NCBI RefSeq assembly: GCF_001482305.1
Contig: NZ_LOHP01000014.1
Span: forward strand, 50,751-114,750
Direction: 5' to 3'
DNA length: 64,000 nt
From: Leucobacter sp. G161
GTDB lineage: Bacteria > Actinomycetota > Actinomycetes > Actinomycetales > Microbacteriaceae
Part shown: in pieces, positions 59,560 through 64,000 of the stretch
Layout: each line of letters opens with the position of its first letter
How positions within the stretch are numbered: the first letter of the stretch is position 1
Made by a program: the position numbers and the translations under genes
The notes under the pieces: model-generated
What the model was told of the DNA's origin: nothing
The model's database searches: none
What the model saw: only the letters and a program-made list of their open reading frames with translations

Positions 59560-60692
59560 TCAGCGCTCCGCCATCCGCGCGGCGACAGCAGCCTCCCAGA
59601 CCGGGTTCTGCGCTTCAGCGCTATTTTCGGCTGCAGCTGCGTCAGCGTGTTGCTTCCACCGTTTCACGTCTTCAACGGCTAACTGGTCGAAGGCGGTAAC
59701 AACGTCCTCAACGCCGGCCCCCTGCGCCACAATTCCCAGGTCGTGCTTCCGCAGCAGCCGTTCCATGTCGACGGTGGGGCTGATGACGAGTGCGAGCCTT
59801 GCCTGCACGTAATCAAAGAACTTATTGGGCAGCGCCAGGCGGTAGTTTGTGTTTGTGTCGGGCAATATGAACACCCCCACGTCGTGCGCGTTGAGGACGC
59901 CAACGAGGTCGCGTTGCGGAACAGGCGGGTGAACTGTGACCCGATCACCCAAGTCATCAGCCAATGCCATCAAGGAGCGGTGATAGTCAGATCCAACTCC
60001 CGTGAGGTAGAGATCTAAGGTGACTGGCGTCTTCGACCTAGCTGCTGCCTGCATCATAACTTCAATCCGGCGATTCTCCTGGGCAACGCCGGAGTGCACC
60101 AGCCTGATCCGCGCGCCAACGGGCGTGGGGCTCAACGAAGCCAGCGGTGCGGCATTGCGCACGACGCCAGGAGCAAAGCCATACTCGGCCTCATACCTGC
60201 TAGCAATGGTGTCTGACACTGTCGTAACCGACCCAACGGGGACGACATAGCGACGCAGAATCCAGTCGAGAAATGGTTTTCGAAGCCGAACCCACGCAGG
60301 ATTTTGGTCGTGGAGACCAGGGAAATATTCGTGCAAGTCAGCATGCACGTGCTGCGGCGCAACAATCTCCTGCGCTACTTCGACGGTATCGAAGTCGTTG
60401 GCAAGAACTGCGTTAAACGTGCGTCCACGCAACGCGCGCCGCGCTTCTCGGCTCCTTGGGTGCCAGCGGTAAGCAAGCGAGTACAACCGGGTTCTGAGCG
60501 CAATCGCCTCAAAATACTTGAATAGCCGAGAGACGCTTCCGGTGAGTGGCAGGTGCTCAATATCATCACGGGCAGCTTCACCGAACCCGCAGGTAGTCAC
60601 GTCATAGCGTCAGCGAACAACTCGACCTGCTTGCGCACTCGTGCGTCCTGGCTAATATCAGAGAATGACAGGATGAGCAGTCGCTGCTTCAT
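59560..60692 (-). pseudogene. Glycosyltransferase (GT4-like), frameshifted near its N-terminus
   Basis: Translation starts at ATG 60692 (MKQRLLILSFSDISQDARVR), overlapping the exporter stop by 4 bases. After FADA the frame ends at TGA; the rest (VTTCGFGEAARDD... to the C-terminus) is open in another frame from 60600. Adding one base in GCTATGACGTG gives DAYDVTTCGFGEA, which matches GDVSTIGYGEAPE in the paralogue at 52313. The C-terminal half (RLVHSGVAQENRR; LALPNKFFDYVQARLAL) is intact. Confidence 0.87.
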
Positions 60693-62467
60693 AGGATCCC
60701 CGCCAGTTGGGCCTGCACTTTGAACTCTGGGACCTGCTCCACAACCTCCATGAACGCTCCTTGCCCCAAGATCTTCCCTTGGTCCAAGTAGCACACCTGA
60801 TCGTAATCCCGGATCGTTGCGAGGCGGTGGGCCACCGTGATAAACGTGACCTCCCCTTGTAGCTCGTTCAGTGACTCCGTGATCTTGTTCTCAGTTGCGG
60901 TGTCCAGGGAGCTCGTAGCCTCATCCATCACCATGACAAAAGGATCGGCGTACAGCGCCCTGGCGATCCCCATTCGCTGCTGCTGTCCGCCAGAGATCGA
61001 GGTTCCCCGTTCTCCGACCGTTGTCCGGATGCCATCACCGCGGGTGATGAGCTCCGACAGGTGGGCCTTGTTCAGAGCTTCCTCAACCCGATCCGCATCG
61101 TAATCATCGTGCCAGGTCAATGCCACATTCTGGGCGATGGAAGCGTCAAAAAGCGCAACCCGCTGCGGTACATAGCCAACTCTGCCACGCCACTGACGCA
61201 TGACGGACTCCAGTGGTACGCCGTCGATCTCAAGCGCACCGGACGTCGGCACGCTCAGACCCAGCAGAATATCAATCAGGGTAGATTTACCGGCACCGGA
61301 CGGTCCAACGATCGCGAGGCTTGAACCCAACGGAATCGAGAGCGAGAGCCCAGTCAGGACGTCACGCTCCGCACCGGGGTACCGGAAGCTAACGTCCGTG
61401 AGCTTCAAAGAAGTTGGGGCAGCTGGCAGTTCACCCGTGTCAGGCTGCTCAACCATCTCCGCGCTCTCTTCATTCGCGCTCTTGAGTTCCCGAATCACAT
61501 CACGCGCGTATGGCTCTGTCGCTGAGGCTGAATTGATGCTTGACTGTACCGCGTTCAACGCTGGAATCATGCGGAACCCCGTAGCCGCGAACAGCGAGAT
61601 CGCCACAAGAGCGTGCGTCGTTCCACCTATCAAATACGCAGAACCGCCCACGATGAGTACCCCGCCGACTAACACGGCTTCGTAGGCGTACTTTGGAACG
61701 ACCGACAAGAACGCAAGATTTGCGCGGGCTCGGGTCGTGATCTGTCGGTTCTCCGTGAGTACCTCGCCGACTTCATCGAGCTTGCCACGCAGCACAATCT
61801 CTTTCAGAGCGTCGACCATCTCAGTCATGATGGTTGCGACGCGGTAGCCATACGTGCGATTGCGTGCTCCGGCGGAACGCGAGTGCTTTGACACCAAGGA
61901 CGTCATCAAGACAAGAGCGCAGCCAAGGTAGACGAACGCAATGAGGGCGACAAGCGGCTGGGCGACAATCAAAACCGAGAGGACCGACACAAATGTGAGA
62001 GCGTTCACTGGCACCTGCGACAGCGGCATAATGAAGCCGGTATTCGTGTGCGACATCGAGGTGTCCACAATGCGCGTAACTGTCGCAGTGCTCACCTGCG
62101 AGCGCCGCTCCCAGCTGGAACGAGTGTACGCGCGGAACAGGGCATCACCGACCTCGAGCTCGTATCGCGCAAAGCGACGCGTCGCGTGCCAGTGCAAGAT
62201 CGACGCAATAACGCCTTTCGAGACGAAGAGAACGGCAACTGCAATAGCAATCCAAAGCACTGCGTTCGACGGCAGCTCACCAACGATAGGAAGGGAGATC
62301 GGGTCTCCACTTGCCAGGGGTGTGATTACAGCAACGATAAGCGCAAGCGCTAGCGTGTCGAGCAGTGCGAGTGCACCGGTGGCAATGGCATACCACGTAT
62401 AGAACGGCTTTGCCCCCTTAGGAAGAACCTCGAACAGCTCTGCCAAGGTTTTCCAAGCTGACTTCAC
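60689..62467 (-). CDS. ABC exporter, fused permease and ATPase, of the glycan island
   Basis: This 592-residue half-transporter has six helices (about 20-320) and an ATPase: Walker A VGPSGAGKST, Q-loop YVPQRVALF, signature SISGGQQQRMG (Ile replaces the usual Leu), Walker B MVMDEATSSLD and H-loop VAHRLA. It is close to MsbA/PglK-type lipid-linked-oligosaccharide flippases. It most likely carries the island's lipid-linked sugar. The start is GTG at 62467. Confidence 0.9.
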   Translation of the reverse strand: MKSAWKTLAELFEVLPKGAKPFYTWYAIATGALALLDTLALALIVAVITPLASGDPISLPIVGELPSNAVLWIAIAVAVLFVSKGVIASILHWHATRRFARYELEVGDALFRAYTRSSWERRSQVSTATVTRIVDTSMSHTNTGFIMPLSQVPVNALTFVSVLSVLIVAQPLVALIAFVYLGCALVLMTSLVSKHSRSAGARNRTYGYRVATIMTEMVDALKEIVLRGKLDEVGEVLTENRQITTRARANLAFLSVVPKYAYEAVLVGGVLIVGGSAYLIGGTTHALVAISLFAATGFRMIPALNAVQSSINSASATEPYARDVIRELKSANEESAEMVEQPDTGELPAAPTSLKLTDVSFRYPGAERDVLTGLSLSIPLGSSLAIVGPSGAGKSTLIDILLGLSVPTSGALEIDGVPLESVMRQWRGRVGYVPQRVALFDASIAQNVALTWHDDYDADRVEEALNKAHLSELITRGDGIRTTVGERGTSISGGQQQRMGIARALYADPFVMVMDEATSSLDTATENKITESLNELQGEVTFITVAHRLATIRDYDQVCYLDQGKILGQGAFMEVVEQVPEFKVQAQLAGIL

Positions 62468-62576
62468 CTGCTCACCATTTCCCTCTGTTGACTAGTCATT
62501 CTCTCAATTTCACATCTGACGGCGACGTCGGAGACAGGGCCAAACCTGCCGCGGCCCTGCAACAGCCCTACTTCAC

Positions 62577-63689
62577 TTAGGCGCCGGCTCGAGTTACCGC
62601 GTTTACCGCAGCGATGATCCGGTCTAGATCGCCCTCGGCGAGGGAAGGGTGCACCGGCAAAGACAGCACTTCTCTCGCTGCACGCTCGGTCTCAGGGAGA
62701 TCGAGACCAGGAGCGAACTTCTCGAGCGAGGGGAGACGGTGGTTTGGGATCGGGTAGTACACGCCCGATCCGATTCCGTACTCGTCCTTCAGCGCGACTC
62801 GAATTCGATCACGCTCCGCACCGTCTAGCCGGATTGTGTACTGGTGGTAGACGTGCGTCGCCTGTTCAGCAACCTGAGGAACGACAACGCCGAGGTTCCC
62901 TGCAAAGCCTGCATTCAATGCTGCGGCATTCCGCTGCCGTTGTCTCGTCCAAGCATCCACCTTGGTCAGCTGTACACGCCCGATAGCCGCGTGGATATCA
63001 GTCATGCGGGTGTTAAACCCAATCACTTCATTGGCGTACTGAGTCTCCATTCCCTGGTTTCGCAGCAAGCGGATGTTGCGGGCAATTGGTCCAGCCTCGC
63101 AGGTGACCATGCCCCCTTCTCCCGAGGTCATGTTCTTCGTCGGGTACAGGCTGAACATTGCGAATGCGCCGAGCGTCCCAACCGGTCGCCCGTCCCAGCT
63201 GGCACCGTGGGCTTGAGCGGCGTCTTCAAAGATCGCGAGTCCGTGTTCCTGCGCGATAGCTTCAATCTCATCCACAAGGAAGGGATGCCCGTAGAGATGG
63301 ACGGGCATGATGCCCTTCGTGCGTGGCGTGATCGCTGCGCGAACCGCCTCAGGCGAGAGCGTAAAGTAGTCGGGTTCAATGTCGACGAACACCGGGGTCG
63401 CTCCAGTCAACGCGACAGAGTTTCCCGTAGCCGCAAAGGTGAACGAGGGGACGATGACCTCGTCACCCGCCCCGATGCCTGCAGCAAGCAGCCCTAGATG
63501 CTGGCCGCTTGTGCCGGAGTTCACGGCGACTGTTTCACGCCCCTTGACGAAGTGCTCCGAGAACTCCTCTTCAAAGGCCTTGACCTCAGGGCCCTGCGCG
63601 ACCATTCCGGAACGCATGACCCGATCGACGGCCTCACGCTCTTCGTCTCCGATGATTGGCTTTGCCGCAGGAATGAAATCAGCACACAT
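62577..63689 (-). CDS. DegT/DnrJ/EryC1/StrS sugar aminotransferase
   Basis: This 370-residue PLP enzyme shows VNSGTSGQHLGL, GDEVIVPSFTFAATGN, EDAAQAHGAS and the PLP lysine in LYPTKNMTSGEGG. It aminates a keto-sugar nucleotide, which supplies the amino group the LpxD-like enzyme could acylate. TATGAT (63697-63702) ends 7 bases before the ATG at 63689; a second ATG is 4 codons upstream. Confidence 0.92.
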   Translation of the reverse strand: MCADFIPAAKPIIGDEEREAVDRVMRSGMVAQGPEVKAFEEEFSEHFVKGRETVAVNSGTSGQHLGLLAAGIGAGDEVIVPSFTFAATGNSVALTGATPVFVDIEPDYFTLSPEAVRAAITPRTKGIMPVHLYGHPFLVDEIEAIAQEHGLAIFEDAAQAHGASWDGRPVGTLGAFAMFSLYPTKNMTSGEGGMVTCEAGPIARNIRLLRNQGMETQYANEVIGFNTRMTDIHAAIGRVQLTKVDAWTRQRQRNAAALNAGFAGNLGVVVPQVAEQATHVYHQYTIRLDGAERDRIRVALKDEYGIGSGVYYPIPNHRLPSLEKFAPGLDLPETERAAREVLSLPVHPSLAEGDLDRIIAAVNAVTRAGA

Positions 63690-63779
63690 AGTGACCATCA
63701 TAACTGACCGCCCTTGCAGAGCCTGTGGCCACAGCCACCTTCCACGCGCAGGTGAAGGCGGCTGTATCGAAGGACCGAG

Positions 63780-64000
63780 CTATTCCGTTGGGACTGTCTG
63801 CTCTTCCGTTGGGGCTGCCTGCTCTTCCGTTGGGACTGCCTGATCTTCCGTTGGGGCTGCCTGCTTATACGTCGGGGCTGCCTGCTTAGAGACAAATTTG
63901 ATCGTTGCGGGTGGAGTGAGCACCGCATTACCGTTCTGGAAGGGAACCGCATACCCCTTCCCAACAGGGAACCCCGGCCCTGCGGGCCAGCCCCAAGGAC
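63780..64000 (-). CDS. C-terminus of a heptapeptide-repeat protein (partial)
   Basis: The frame enters from the right edge and reads PWGWPAGPGFPVGKGYAVPF, then a short linker, then five heptapeptide repeats ending at TAG 63782-63780. The Gly/Trp-rich segment recalls envelope or cell-wall-binding modules, but I cannot name it. About 73 codons are visible. Confidence 0.65.
   Translation of the reverse strand, partial: PWGWPAGPGFPVGKGYAVPFQNGNAVLTPPATIKFVSKQAAPTYKQAAPTEDQAVPTEEQAAPTEEQTVPTE
63783..63887 (-). repeat. Five 21-bp tandem repeats (heptapeptide)
   Basis: The units encode KQAAPTY, KQAAPTE, DQAVPTE, EQAAPTE and EQTVPTE. The DNA units are highly similar, so recent expansion is likely. 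Confidence 0.9.

Overview
The window is high-GC DNA from an actinobacterium, most likely a member of Microbacteriaceae and possibly Leucobacter-like. This is inferred from the mtrA-mtrB-lpqB operon, a WhiB protein, the fur-katA pair, HtaA-type haem proteins and very frequent leaderless starts. No marker here fixes the genus. The window holds about 50 protein genes or gene remnants, two tRNAs, one FMN riboswitch, no rRNA and no CRISPR array.

Layout. 1-5350: a haem/iron surface locus with two HtaA-domain proteins and the first codons of a probable exported haem-binding protein. Both transcription units carry a DtxR/IdeR-like box plus a second shared 29-bp element. 5400-14500: housekeeping and redox genes: msrB, a YdcZ-type transporter, tRNA-Thr, a DsbA-like protein, secA, fur-katA, a polyprenol-phosphate mannosyltransferase and hpf. 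14560-25130: comF, lpqB-mtrB-mtrA, a degenerate zincin, a DUF5719-type protein, a giant membrane glycosyltransferase and whiB. 25290-31400: xthA, a frameshifted trpS, a decayed isochorismatase-family gene, and the riboflavin operon (FMN riboswitch, deaminase, reductase, ribE, ribBA, ribH). 31460-40750: an ABC exporter, an acyltransferase, nusG, secE, tRNA-Trp, an aspartate-type aminotransferase, manA, an O-antigen-ligase-like protein and a small unknown protein. 40812-48600: an OafA/SGNH acyltransferase, an AGCS amino-acid symporter, and an amidase-MFS operon divergent from a two-domain Lrp/AsnC regulator.

48611-64000 is a surface-polysaccharide island: glf, a broken acyltransferase, a nucleotide-sugar dehydrogenase, five glycosyltransferases (one frameshifted), a deacetylase-like protein, an LpxD-like N-acyltransferase, an ABC exporter, a DegT aminotransferase and the C-terminus of a repeat protein. 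Together they suggest a glycan containing galactofuranose, a uronic acid and an N-acylated amino sugar, exported by the ABC protein.

Three patterns cross the window. (1) At least a dozen genes have a TANNNT -10 hexamer ending 6 or 7 bases before the start codon, so their mRNAs are predicted to be leaderless. (2) Five reading-frame breaks are all compatible with loss of one base (trpS, three in one acyltransferase, one glycosyltransferase). This could be decay or sequencing error; trpS being essential favours error for at least that site. (3) ribD is split into overlapping deaminase and reductase genes with an offset that a single lost base would not produce.
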